Shown here in pieces: positions 46,001 through 59,300 of a stretch of DNA of 64,000 bases. The notes beneath the pieces are model-generated. The model had not been told where the DNA came from. It searched no databases and saw only the letters and a list, made by a program, of their open reading frames with translations. Where the stretch lies: NCBI GenBank assembly GCA_037501455.1, contig CM074862.1, positions 82,700,001 through 82,764,000 of the forward strand, read 5' to 3'. The position numbers and the translations under genes are program-made. Numbering within the stretch: the stretch's first letter is position 1; each line of letters begins with the position of its first letter. This DNA is from Lantana camara. Lineage: Eukaryota; Streptophyta; Magnoliopsida; Lamiales; Verbenaceae.

Positions 46001-46926
46001 GTTGAGTTAGGGTTAAAAGGAATCAAACCATGGTTAGTTTGGTTATGGTTTGGGTGAGATATGGTTCAATTAGTGCAACAAGGTCAAGTTGGTCTCCGAT
46101 TCGTTTTTCGGTTGGATTTCGGAGTTTCAAATGAATTGGGAAAATTATAAGGCTAAGTTTACTAAACCCGAATTTTCGTTACGAGTTCAGCGGAGTTGAC
46201 GGAACTCGAATCCGAGTTCCCGACCTCAAGATATTAAATTCGGAACCAAGGGTACGCTAAGTGCTCGTTAGCTCCCGTTTTGGTTCCTCAAATAAAATTA
46301 AATTCGTCTACTAATCAAATGAATTCGAAAATGTAAATTGAGCATAGAATCATGTTCATAACACATATATGTACAACATATTACAAAATCGTAGCAATTT
46401 GATATCGTATCATATAAGAACGAAGCACAAAATAAACGAACAAACTTAATTATACAATTCATGCATAAGTTATAAAACTTCCATGCAATTCATGCAATTC
46501 CCATGCAATTCATGCAGAAATAATTTCCCATGCAAAAGTATAATTTTCATGCATATTTAATAAACTCCATGCATGCATATAACTTGCATGCAAAAATATG
46601 AAATTCATGCATAGAATATAAATTACTCCACGTTTAATATATATATATAAATAAGTAATTAATTAAAACAGGATTAATTAATATAACATATAATTAGTAT
46701 CATCCTTAAATCAATAATATAATAATTAAACATATATACATATATATATATAATACGAAATATATATATATGATTAATAATATTAGAATGAAATATTATA
46801 ATATAATATAATAAAATAATAACAATTATAATAAAATTAAATATAAACCACGTAAAAACAATTAATTCGCGCAATTAGGTAAACACATACGCTCTACCTT
46901 TACGTCTGAAAAGTCGGGGCGTTACA
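43038..46926 (-). repeat. Family C LTR, copy 1
   Basis: 3889 bp. On the minus strand it has the same landmark order as family A: palindrome cassette (45207-45085), GT-type border (44197), foldable GGTGG...CCACC block (about 43833-43803), AG border (43456), and conserved CG-rich end. AT-rich runs at 44690-44900 and 46650-46830. Open frames here recur in all three copies and have no recognisable product. Confidence 0.93.
45085..45207 (-). repeat. Four-palindrome cassette in family C LTR copy 1
   Basis: Four cores CACCCCCGTG or CACGCCCGTG start at 45091, 45125, 45164 and 45198 (spacing 34, 39, 34). The first is extended to a 9-bp stem with a 4-base loop (45085-45106). The second is extended to a 10-bp stem with a 2-base loop (45119-45140) and enclosed by CTTGGCC (45114-45120) / GGCCAAG (45153-45159). 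Confidence 0.85.
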
Positions 46927-46961
46927 ATCTCTCCCCCTTAAAAGAATCCGTCCTCGGATTC
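46927..46961 (-). other. Hairpin plus polypurine tract, family C internal copy 1
   Basis: On the minus strand GAATCCG-AGGA-CGGATTC (46961-46944), then TTTTAAGGGGGAGAGAT and the LTR start. The hairpin is identical to that of family A. The second copy is at 53583-53617. Confidence 0.85.
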
Positions 46962-47077
46962 ACTGCTCGCTCGAAACAACTGAAGGTGAAATCCTTTCAT
47001 CTTATCCTTCGTCTCCCACGTAGTCTCTTCGGTTTTAGCACTTCTCCAAAATCTCATATGGTCCCATATACCGAGGG

Positions 47078-48211
47078 TTAAATTTTCCTTCTTTTCCCCT
47101 CTTTTAATTCCCTCTTGTTTGGTCCAACTCTATTCCTCCAAATCAATGAACAACGATGATCGACATATACGTCCATAAAGAGCTTCATAAGGGCCATTTC
47201 AATCGTAGCTTGATAGCTATTATAGTAAGAAAACTCGATCAACGGCAACTGTTCATTCCACGAGCTTTGAAAGTCCAATGCACATGCTCTCACAGATCCT
47301 CCAGATACTTAATCAATCTTTCTGATTGTCCGTCGGCCTGAGGATGGAAAGCTGTGCTGAATTGAAGCCTTATTCCCAAATACTTCTGCAATTCTTGCCA
47401 TAACCTTGAAATAAATCTGGGATCCCAATCCGAGACAATACTAACAAGTACACCATGGAGCCTGATAATCTCCTCATTGTATCTCTTGGCCAACTTATTC
47501 AGTTATCGGACATTCTGATTGTAAGAAAATGAGCGGATTTCGTCCACCTTCCTTGTAGTTCCACATTTCTGAAATAATGTATCGTCCACTCGGGTTGTAT
47601 TCGTTTACCTCAAACAGAGCTGATGTCACAGCTTTGAAAATTTTCTCACCGTAATTCTCCTTCAGGTCTCTCACCTTTCATCGTCTTCATTTATTACTGC
47701 CTGTTCTCTGCCATTAATTTTAACCACTTCCTTGTTTCTAAATGCCTTGAGCCGCAAATCCACTGTATTTAATACTTCCAAGTCCCCTTCATTACTCAAA
47801 GCAAAGATCACTGTCACTAATTCCGAATCGTGAGTGGGGTAGTTCTGTTCATGCTCTTTCAGTTTCCTTGAGGCCTAGGCGATCACTCTTCCATTTTGCA
47901 TCGCCACACATCCCAAACTTCCTTTTGAGGCGTCCGTATAAACTGTATATCTTTCTGTACCTTCAGGAAGTGCTAATACAGGAGCGGTGGTCAACTTTTC
48001 CTTTAAAAGTTGAAAGCTATCCTCATACCTCGTCCCACTCAAACTTAACCACCTTCTTAGTCAATCGGGTTAAAGGAGCTGTAATCTTCGAAAATCCTGT
48101 ACAAAGCTTCGATAGTAATCTGCCAAACCCCAGAAATGCTACCTGATCAATCCAAAACTCGCCTTTGCTAAACTTAGCATACAACCAATGCTCTCTTGAA
48201 GTATCCAACAC
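47078..48211 (-). pseudogene. Family C pol remnants, copy 1
   Basis: Short pieces in normal order but different frames and with stops. RT/RNase H border ([32 protein letters not shown], 48211-48023); RNase H ([19 protein letters not shown] around 47870-47815, preceded by an in-frame stop); integrase core (RLHGVLVSIVSDWDPRF to HPQADGQSERL, 47493-47290); and its continuation ([20 protein letters not shown], 47293-47078). Most of RT and the integrase C-terminus are missing or unreadable. Confidence 0.85.
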
Positions 48212-48378
48212 AATCCTGAGCTGCCTGGCTTAATCCTCCGGAGTTCTCGAGTAACTAAGATGTCATTGATGAAGATTACCACCACTTATCCAAATACCAA
48301 AAAGCAGCCGGAGCACCCCAAATGGGACGAACTTGGCCGTATATATCCAACTTTGAGTAATACCTCTAATTGAATCTT

Positions 48379-49488
48379 TTATTCTTCCAAATCAGTCGGA
48401 TATTCTTTCCCTTCAATCAAAACTGAACACTCCCGAACCAACTGATCTGTCTGAAGACTCCCACCAAGAGCGAACTCACCAAATAACAAGAAGAAAGAGC
48501 AAATAACAGGCAAGCACAGAATATCAACTAAGTCACAAGAAATAAAAGAATGCGTGACACTCGAATCAAAGAGTGTATGCATGCTCATGTTATGTATGCA
48601 TAGGGTACCTTCTACCACTGCTATGGAATCAATTTCTGTACCTCGCTCTTCACCTTCGATGGCGTAAGTACGAGCCGGGATCATTGGCCTTTGAACTCGT
48701 CTTTGATATCCGGGGACTTTATTGGGACAATCATCCGCCATATGGTCGCCTTTTCCACATATAAAACACAAATTCAACCTCCTCCGACAGTTATGGTAAT
48801 TATGAGTTGGTCCTCCACAATGTGTACAAGGAGCTTGAGCCAATCGTGCTTCACTCGGACGTTGTTGATCCCTTGTTGGTGCAGGCAAAGCTATTGGAAC
48901 CGGTGGAGTTGGTCCTCCCAATCTTGGCTTCTTAAACGGACCCTTGGGAGGGGAAGTAGCTTGAATCAAAGGTCGCTTTCCCGAACTTGTTCCAGAACCT
49001 TGTCCTCCAAACCGAGGTTTCTTAAATGGACCCTTAGGAGGCAGACTAGCTTGAATCATCGGCCTCTTTCCCGAATTCGATCCGGATCCTCTTCCCTTAG
49101 GAGCTCTAACAACCGGATCCTTCTTTTTGATTTCCTCCCCTTGCGTAGAAGACTGTCGGACTCCAGGTATCCTCTCTACTCGAATTAACCAACCCTCCGA
49201 GACCGCATCATCGATAGGACCAGAAAGTCGAGGGGGGTTGTAACTCAGAAACACCCCATGAGGGTCTCTATTGTCATTATGATTTGGTGGAGGAACTTGT
49301 TGTTCTGCCTGTTGCGGTGGGGGAGCTTGAGCCCTTCTATGCTCAACATAGTTGAAAACTGCTTCCATAAAATTCCCCATATCCATCGGTGGTGCTTGGG
49401 GTTGGGGTGGAGGCGTAGGAGATCGATCATGACGACGACGATGTCCGGGAGATCTCTCACTATGTTTACGTGGAGGCATCCTGTTCAA
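48379..49488 (-). pseudogene. Family C gag-protease remnant, copy 1
   Basis: 369 codons from ATG 49488; a CAG-G precedes the MPPRKHSE start (three codons in), as in family A. Pro/His-rich N-terminus, then only a trace of the gag domain (GPIDDAVSEGWLIRVERI) before a jump, showing that most of the capsid domain is deleted. A duplicated basic segment follows ([19 protein letters not shown] and [19 protein letters not shown]). Two zinc knuckles ([28 protein letters not shown]) remain. The protease active site reads LFDSSVTHSFIS, with Gly of D-S-G changed to Ser. RT does not follow in frame. Unlikely to form particles; nucleic-acid binding by the knuckles may be retained (inference). Confidence 0.85.
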
Positions 49489-49673
49489 GAAACACTAAAA
49501 TGCATGCTATCTTTAGTCCATGCATGCAAGTGCAATTAATTCAATCAAAATTCAAGATTTAAAGCACACAAGCACGTAAACAATGCATATGCAACACATT
49601 GACAAGTTGTTCCTAAAGCCGAACGACCTAACTGACTCAACACGACACTAGAGCCCGGGTTTTGCAACCCTAA

Positions 49674-49685
49674 GCTCTGATACCA
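49674..49685 (-). other. Primer-binding site, family C internal copy 1
   Basis: TGGTATCAGAGC on the minus strand, 8 bases from the LTR, as in family A. Confidence 0.85.
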
Positions 49686-49693
49686 CTTAAGGA

Positions 49694-52600
49694 TGTAGCA
49701 CCCGAGCGTAAGGTACCACATCCCCCGCACCGAGACCCGACCCGTATATGAAATGGAAGTCCATACACGTGCCGAATCCACGGCGAACGGGGACACAACA
49801 CACACGCTATGCTAGGCGGGACTAACCCTTAAACCAATCAGTGCAGGAATCATAAAATCAGAGTTAAAGAAAATCCGCGGAAGCAGAAACCACATAGCAA
49901 ATATACAACGAACTAACAAGCTCCAAAAATAGATATACAAGAGCATTCAAATATGCAACGGCACTCACGGCCTACAAAATCATAACGCTCCAATCTATAA
50001 CAGTATCAAATACAAAAGTAGTAATAACAATATGAGTATGAGACTGAAAAGAGGTGCTAAACATAAATGCAAGACCTAGACGACTTGAATTCCCGCCTAG
50101 CACTCCTATACCTGCACAAAACAGCTGAAAACAATCGGGTTCAGTCTAAAAGAGACTGGTGGGTATAAAAACGGGGCATAAGATATATAATATCGCGTAA
50201 TTTAAACAAATACATGCAAGCCCTAATCCCGTGTGAAGTTTGAAAGGAATTTACCAAGTGGTTAAAACAAAGAAGACATCAACGGGATTACGACGTTCAT
50301 ATTCATTCATAATTATTCATAAGGGTTTAAGCTCGGCGAGTGAGCGTGCACAATCTCCAACCTTCTCCTCGTGTAATCATATCATAATTATTGGTTATCA
50401 CACATATCTTTCGTGCACATATATAAATGATCGTAATCATACATATACACCTTCTTCCTCCGGGTGGTGGACAAGTTAGCTAGACCTGACCACCGAATAA
50501 ATCCGTGGCCAATGGGGGTACATGAATCCCCCAAAGGCACTCAGCTCCCATTCCTCGCTAAAACTCCTAGCGAGGGCCGGTATCACCGTAGTTGGTTGGA
50601 ACTAGTATATGGGATCCCCGTCAGCCCTTGCTTCCTCGGTTAGCCACATATACTAAGTCCCGGGGCCCGATCTGTAATAAATAATAAATGTGTCTCGCCA
50701 AAACATAAGGTAGGGTTTCATAAATAAAAAGGGGTCAGACATTTGAAATCATTTACCCAAAATGACTCGATTGATATAATTATATTATTTTGGCTTAAAC
50801 TTGACACATAAGGGATTTATAGGGTTGTTTTAACTAATAGAAGAAAAACCCACCTTTATCAAGCAAAATAAAAGCACAAGCGTCTCAATGCTCGCCCTTG
50901 TTTCCGACCGAACCCGAATCTGTGCAAAAGAAAAGGTATGAGACGCAATGACCACATATGACGCTCGGCAATGATGTGAATATGACATGAATGTATAAAT
51001 GATCATTTTATATTATAAAAATGTTCATGTGCACGATTAAGGAATTTAAAACATATAATTCAAATCATTCATTCATATGTTTCATTTGATTTCATAATTT
51101 CATAAATTCATAATTGCATAAATTCATATAGATTTCATAAATTTACAATATTCATAACATTCATAATTTTATAAATTCATAATGCATAACAATTAATCTA
51201 AAATTCATTTAATAAGCACAACATATATTATCCAATTTCACATTTAGGAATAAAATAAATAATTGAAACGTTCCATCAAAAGTCGATAATTAAATACGCA
51301 AAATGGAAATAATTTCAATAATTAAATTAAATCAAATAATATTTAAAATATATAATAAATATATAATATATAATATATATATATAATAGACATATATAAT
51401 ATATGATATAATAACATATATATATACATTACATATATATAATAATATACCATGCATGAAAAATACTACAATATATATATATAAACACACTCACACGTAC
51501 ACAGCCATGCATGCATTATATATATATATATTATACACTACACTTTCATGCATACATATATATTATGTAAATATACATGCACACACCAAAAGCCATGCAT
51601 GCAATCTCACTCACCCACACAGCCATGCATATATAATCACACAACACATATGTATATACACTACACACACACAGCAGAAGCAGCAGACCCAGGTACGCGA
51701 GGAAGAAGAAGAAAAGCGGGCAAAAGAATTCAGAAAAACAGGGTGACACCCCCGTGTCACCCTCCCAGCCTTGGCCGAGACACGCCCGTGTCTCGGTACA
51801 GAGATCCCGGCCAAGTCTGCACCCCCGTGCCTCGCCTGAACTGCCAAAAATGGCACGCCCGTGACGCGAGACAGCAGCAGCCTCTGTTTCACAGAACTGA
51901 CGCAGAAACAGGGCAAGAAAAAGGCAGGAAAAGCAGGCAACAAAGGAGGCTAAACAAGATACAAAAGAGTTGCAAGAACTCAGTTAAAACACATGCTAAA
52001 AGCCCACAAAAAGACAGCATGAAGGGAAGAAGAAACTCAGCAATTGACAGCAACCATTCAACGTGAAAAACAGGGCCAAAATTCCAAGAAAACAGGGCAT
52101 GCTTAAACTCACTCCTTCTCCAACCATATACTCAGTTAAGGCCAACAATTGTGCAGCAAAATATCATACATTCAACAAGGAAATCAGTTCCAAAAGAGAT
52201 CAATCAAAGCATGGAAGCATACGTGACCTTCCCATGGAATTTCTGAAAATTTCATAAATGATATCTCATCTATATCTCAACGAACATGAAATCAAAGATC
52301 ATAAATGTTATGAGGAAGTCAAAACAATTAATATCAGGCTTGGAATCGATCAAAACCATAGAGAAACGAAGAAGATCAAGATTTTGCCCAAAACTCTAAC
52401 TTTCGGTAAAATGGCCCAGAAATGATTAAACCATGCTCAAACTTGTGAATGAAAGGATGAAAATGAACAGAATTAATCATACAATACAACCCTAAGCTTA
52501 CCTTGATGATTGGTTGAAGTTTGGAGAAGATTTGAGCTCCAAAATCTTTAAGGGATGGAGGGTTACGGGACTGGAGAGAGAGGCAGAAGCTTTGGCTGAA

Positions 52601-53582
52601 GTTTGGGGTTTGTGAGAGGATAATATCGGTTAGGGCTTGATATGTACTGATAGATGGTTGAGTTAGGGTTAAAAGGAATCAAACCATGGTTAGTTTGGTT
52701 ATGGTTTGGGTGAGATATGGTTCAATTAGTGCAACAAGGTCAAGTTGGTCTCCGATTCGTTTTTCGGTTGGATTTCGGAGTTTCAAATGAATTGGGAAAA
52801 TTATAAGGCTAAGTTTACTAAACCCGAATTTTCGTTACGAGTTCAGCGGAGTTGACGGAACTCGAATCCGAGTTCCCGACCTCAAGATATTAAATTCGGA
52901 ACCAAGGGTACGCTAAGTGCTCGTTAGCTCCCGTTTTGGTTCCTCAAATAAAATTAAATTCGTCTACTAATCAAATGAATTCGAAAATGTAAATTGAGCA
53001 TAGAATCATGTTCATAACACATATATGTACAACATATTACAAAATCGTAGCAATTTGATATCGTATCATATAAGAACGAAGCACAAAATAAACGAACAAA
53101 CTTAATTATACAATTCATGCATAAGTTATAAAACTTCCATGCAATTCATGCAATTCCCATGCAATTCATGCAGAAATAATTTCCCATGCAAAAGTATAAT
53201 TTTCATGCATATTTAATAAACTCCATGCATGCATATAACTTGCATGCAAAAATATGAAATTCATGCATAGAATATAAATTACTCCACGTTTAATATATAT
53301 ATATAAATAAGTAATTAATTAAAACAGGATTAATTAATATAACATATAATTAGTATCATCCTTAAATCAATAATATAATAATTAAACATATATACATATA
53401 TATATATAATACGAAATATATATATATGATTAATAATATTAGAATGAAATATTATAATATAATATAATAAAATAATAACAATTATAATAAAATTAAATAT
53501 AAACCACGTAAAAACAATTAATTCGCGCAATTAGGTAAACACATACGCTCTACCTTTACGTCTGAAAAGTCGGGGCGTTACA
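49694..53582 (-). repeat. Family C LTR, copy 2 (shared, middle)
   Basis: The same sequence as copy 1 shifted by 6656 bp. It acts as 3' LTR for the right-hand internal region and 5' LTR for the left-hand one. Confidence 0.93.
51741..51863 (-). repeat. Four-palindrome cassette in family C LTR copy 2
   Basis: Identical to 45085-45207, shifted by 6656 bp. Confidence 0.85.
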
Positions 53583-53617
53583 ATCTCTCCCCCTTAAAAG
53601 AATCCGTCCTCGGATTC
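53583..53617 (-). other. Hairpin plus polypurine tract, family C internal copy 2
   Basis: The same GAATCCG/CGGATTC stem (53617-53600) and polypurine tract as in copy 1. Confidence 0.85.
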
Positions 53618-53733
53618 ACTGCTCGCTCGAAACAACTGAAGGTGAAATCCTTTCATCTTATCCTTCGTCTCCCACGTAGTCTCTTCGGTTTTAGCACTTC
53701 TCCAAAATCTCATATGGTCCCATATACCGAGGG

Positions 53734-54867
53734 TTAAATTTTCCTTCTTTTCCCCTCTTTTAATTCCCTCTTGTTTGGTCCAACTCTATTCCTCCAAATC
53801 AATGAACAACGATGATCGACATATACGTCCATAAAGAGCTTCATAAGGGCCATTTCAATCGTAGCTTGATAGCTATTATAGTAAGAAAACTCGATCAACG
53901 GCAACTGTTCATTCCACGAGCTTTGAAAGTCCAATGCACATGCTCTCACAGATCCTCCAGATACTTAATCAATCTTTCTGATTGTCCGTCGGCCTGAGGA
54001 TGGAAAGCTGTGCTGAATTGAAGCCTTATTCCCAAATACTTCTGCAATTCTTGCCATAACCTTGAAATAAATCTGGGATCCCAATCCGAGACAATACTAA
54101 CAAGTACACCATGGAGCCTGATAATCTCCTCATTGTATCTCTTGGCCAACTTATTCAGTTATCGGACATTCTGATTGTAAGAAAATGAGCGGATTTCGTC
54201 CACCTTCCTTGTAGTTCCACATTTCTGAAATAATGTATCGTCCACTCGGGTTGTATTCGTTTACCTCAAACAGAGCTGATGTCACAGCTTTGAAAATTTT
54301 CTCACCGTAATTCTCCTTCAGGTCTCTCACCTTTCATCGTCTTCATTTATTACTGCCTGTTCTCTGCCATTAATTTTAACCACTTCCTTGTTTCTAAATG
54401 CCTTGAGCCGCAAATCCACTGTATTTAATACTTCCAAGTCCCCTTCATTACTCAAAGCAAAGATCACTGTCACTAATTCCGAATCGTGAGTGGGGTAGTT
54501 CTGTTCATGCTCTTTCAGTTTCCTTGAGGCCTAGGCGATCACTCTTCCATTTTGCATCGCCACACATCCCAAACTTCCTTTTGAGGCGTCCGTATAAACT
54601 GTATATCTTTCTGTACCTTCAGGAAGTGCTAATACAGGAGCGGTGGTCAACTTTTCCTTTAAAAGTTGAAAGCTATCCTCATACCTCGTCCCACTCAAAC
54701 TTAACCACCTTCTTAGTCAATCGGGTTAAAGGAGCTGTAATCTTCGAAAATCCTGTACAAAGCTTCGATAGTAATCTGCCAAACCCCAGAAATGCTACCT
54801 GATCAATCCAAAACTCGCCTTTGCTAAACTTAGCATACAACCAATGCTCTCTTGAAGTATCCAACAC
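53734..54867 (-). pseudogene. Family C pol remnants, copy 2
   Basis: The same broken RT, RNase H and integrase pieces as at 47078-48211, with the same stops and frame changes. Confidence 0.85.
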
Positions 54868-55034
54868 AATCCTGAGCTGCCTGGCTTAATCCTCCGGAGT
54901 TCTCGAGTAACTAAGATGTCATTGATGAAGATTACCACCACTTATCCAAATACCAAAAAGCAGCCGGAGCACCCCAAATGGGACGAACTTGGCCGTATAT
55001 ATCCAACTTTGAGTAATACCTCTAATTGAATCTT

Positions 55035-56144
55035 TTATTCTTCCAAATCAGTCGGATATTCTTTCCCTTCAATCAAAACTGAACACTCCCGAACCAACTG
55101 ATCTGTCTGAAGACTCCCACCAAGAGCGAACTCACCAAATAACAAGAAGAAAGAGCAAATAACAGGCAAGCACAGAATATCAACTAAGTCACAAGAAATA
55201 AAAGAATGCGTGACACTCGAATCAAAGAGTGTATGCATGCTCATGTTATGTATGCATAGGGTACCTTCTACCACTGCTATGGAATCAATTTCTGTACCTC
55301 GCTCTTCACCTTCGATGGCGTAAGTACGAGCCGGGATCATTGGCCTTTGAACTCGTCTTTGATATCCGGGGACTTTATTGGGACAATCATCCGCCATATG
55401 GTCGCCTTTTCCACATATAAAACACAAATTCAACCTCCTCCGACAGTTATGGTAATTATGAGTTGGTCCTCCACAATGTGTACAAGGAGCTTGAGCCAAT
55501 CGTGCTTCACTCGGACGTTGTTGATCCCTTGTTGGTGCAGGCAAAGCTATTGGAACCGGTGGAGTTGGTCCTCCCAATCTTGGCTTCTTAAACGGACCCT
55601 TGGGAGGGGAAGTAGCTTGAATCAAAGGTCGCTTTCCCGAACTTGTTCCAGAACCTTGTCCTCCAAACCGAGGTTTCTTAAATGGACCCTTAGGAGGCAG
55701 ACTAGCTTGAATCATCGGCCTCTTTCCCGAATTCGATCCGGATCCTCTTCCCTTAGGAGCTCTAACAACCGGATCCTTCTTTTTGATTTCCTCCCCTTGC
55801 GTAGAAGACTGTCGGACTCCAGGTATCCTCTCTACTCGAATTAACCAACCCTCCGAGACCGCATCATCGATAGGACCAGAAAGTCGAGGGGGGTTGTAAC
55901 TCAGAAACACCCCATGAGGGTCTCTATTGTCATTATGATTTGGTGGAGGAACTTGTTGTTCTGCCTGTTGCGGTGGGGGAGCTTGAGCCCTTCTATGCTC
56001 AACATAGTTGAAAACTGCTTCCATAAAATTCCCCATATCCATCGGTGGTGCTTGGGGTTGGGGTGGAGGCGTAGGAGATCGATCATGACGACGACGATGT
56101 CCGGGAGATCTCTCACTATGTTTACGTGGAGGCATCCTGTTCAA
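55035..56144 (-). pseudogene. Family C gag-protease remnant, copy 2
   Basis: Identical to the 48379-49488 frame at the protein level, shifted by exactly 6656 bp. It has the same capsid deletion, duplicated basic segment and D-S-S protease site, so these defects predate the tandem structure. Confidence 0.85.
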
Positions 56145-56329
56145 GAAACACTAAAATGCATGCTATCTTTAGTCCATGCATGCAAGTGCAATTAATTCAA
56201 TCAAAATTCAAGATTTAAAGCACACAAGCACGTAAACAATGCATATGCAACACATTGACAAGTTGTTCCTAAAGCCGAACGACCTAACTGACTCAACACG
56301 ACACTAGAGCCCGGGTTTTGCAACCCTAA

Positions 56330-56341
56330 GCTCTGATACCA
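56330..56341 (-). other. Primer-binding site, family C internal copy 2
   Basis: TGGTATCAGAGC on the minus strand, 8 bases from the LTR 3 border. Confidence 0.85.
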
Positions 56342-56349
56342 CTTAAGGA

Positions 56350-59300
56350 TGTAGCACCCGAGCGTAAGGTACCACATCCCCCGCACCGAGACCCGACCCG
56401 TATATGAAATGGAAGTCCATACACGTGCCGAATCCACGGCGAACGGGGACACAACACACACGCTATGCTAGGCGGGACTAACCCTTAAACCAATCAGTGC
56501 AGGAATCATAAAATCAGAGTTAAAGAAAATCCGCGGAAGCAGAAACCACATAGCAAATATACAACGAACTAACAAGCTCCAAAAATAGATATACAAGAGC
56601 ATTCAAATATGCAACGGCACTCACGGCCTACAAAATCATAACGCTCCAATCTATAACAGTATCAAATACAAAAGTAGTAATAACAATATGAGTATGAGAC
56701 TGAAAAGAGGTGCTAAACATAAATGCAAGACCTAGACGACTTGAATTCCCGCCTAGCACTCCTATACCTGCACAAAACAGCTGAAAACAATCGGGTTCAG
56801 TCTAAAAGAGACTGGTGGGTATAAAAACGGGGCATAAGATATATAATATCGCGTAATTTAAACAAATACATGCAAGCCCTAATCCCGTGTGAAGTTTGAA
56901 AGGAATTTACCAAGTGGTTAAAACAAAGAAGACATCAACGGGATTACGACGTTCATATTCATTCATAATTATTCATAAGGGTTTAAGCTCGGCGAGTGAG
57001 CGTGCACAATCTCCAACCTTCTCCTCGTGTAATCATATCATAATTATTGGTTATCACACATATCTTTCGTGCACATATATAAATGATCGTAATCATACAT
57101 ATACACCTTCTTCCTCCGGGTGGTGGACAAGTTAGCTAGACCTGACCACCGAATAAATCCGTGGCCAATGGGGGTACATGAATCCCCCAAAGGCACTCAG
57201 CTCCCATTCCTCGCTAAAACTCCTAGCGAGGGCCGGTATCACCGTAGTTGGTTGGAACTAGTATATGGGATCCCCGTCAGCCCTTGCTTCCTCGGTTAGC
57301 CACATATACTAAGTCCCGGGGCCCGATCTGTAATAAATAATAAATGTGTCTCGCCAAAACATAAGGTAGGGTTTCATAAATAAAAAGGGGTCAGACATTT
57401 GAAATCATTTACCCAAAATGACTCGATTGATATAATTATATTATTTTGGCTTAAACTTGACACATAAGGGATTTATAGGGTTGTTTTAACTAATAGAAGA
57501 AAAACCCACCTTTATCAAGCAAAATAAAAGCACAAGCGTCTCAATGCTCGCCCTTGTTTCCGACCGAACCCGAATCTGTGCAAAAGAAAAGGTATGAGAC
57601 GCAATGACCACATATGACGCTCGGCAATGATGTGAATATGACATGAATGTATAAATGATCATTTTATATTATAAAAATGTTCATGTGCACGATTAAGGAA
57701 TTTAAAACATATAATTCAAATCATTCATTCATATGTTTCATTTGATTTCATAATTTCATAAATTCATAATTGCATAAATTCATATAGATTTCATAAATTT
57801 ACAATATTCATAACATTCATAATTTTATAAATTCATAATGCATAACAATTAATCTAAAATTCATTTAATAAGCACAACATATATTATCCAATTTCACATT
57901 TAGGAATAAAATAAATAATTGAAACGTTCCATCAAAAGTCGATAATTAAATACGCAAAATGGAAATAATTTCAATAATTAAATTAAATCAAATAATATTT
58001 AAAATATATAATAAATATATAATATATAATATATATATATAATAGACATATATAATATATGATATAATAACATATATATATACATTACATATATATAATA
58101 ATATACCATGCATGAAAAATACTACAATATATATATATAAACACACTCACACGTACACAGCCATGCATGCATTATATATATATATATTATACACTACACT
58201 TTCATGCATACATATATATTATGTAAATATACATGCACACACCAAAAGCCATGCATGCAATCTCACTCACCCACACAGCCATGCATATATAATCACACAA
58301 CACATATGTATATACACTACACACACACAGCAGAAGCAGCAGACCCAGGTACGCGAGGAAGAAGAAGAAAAGCGGGCAAAAGAATTCAGAAAAACAGGGT
58401 GACACCCCCGTGTCACCCTCCCAGCCTTGGCCGAGACACGCCCGTGTCTCGGTACAGAGATCCCGGCCAAGTCTGCACCCCCGTGCCTCGCCTGAACTGC
58501 CAAAAATGGCACGCCCGTGACGCGAGACAGCAGCAGCCTCTGTTTCACAGAACTGACGCAGAAACAGGGCAAGAAAAAGGCAGGAAAAGCAGGCAACAAA
58601 GGAGGCTAAACAAGATACAAAAGAGTTGCAAGAACTCAGTTAAAACACATGCTAAAAGCCCACAAAAAGACAGCATGAAGGGAAGAAGAAACTCAGCAAT
58701 TGACAGCAACCATTCAACGTGAAAAACAGGGCCAAAATTCCAAGAAAACAGGGCATGCTTAAACTCACTCCTTCTCCAACCATATACTCAGTTAAGGCCA
58801 ACAATTGTGCAGCAAAATATCATACATTCAACAAGGAAATCAGTTCCAAAAGAGATCAATCAAAGCATGGAAGCATACGTGACCTTCCCATGGAATTTCT
58901 GAAAATTTCATAAATGATATCTCATCTATATCTCAACGAACATGAAATCAAAGATCATAAATGTTATGAGGAAGTCAAAACAATTAATATCAGGCTTGGA
59001 ATCGATCAAAACCATAGAGAAACGAAGAAGATCAAGATTTTGCCCAAAACTCTAACTTTCGGTAAAATGGCCCAGAAATGATTAAACCATGCTCAAACTT
59101 GTGAATGAAAGGATGAAAATGAACAGAATTAATCATACAATACAACCCTAAGCTTACCTTGATGATTGGTTGAAGTTTGGAGAAGATTTGAGCTCCAAAA
59201 TCTTTAAGGGATGGAGGGTTACGGGACTGGAGAGAGAGGCAGAAGCTTTGGCTGAAGTTTGGGGTTTGTGAGAGGATAATATCGGTTAGGGCTTGATATG

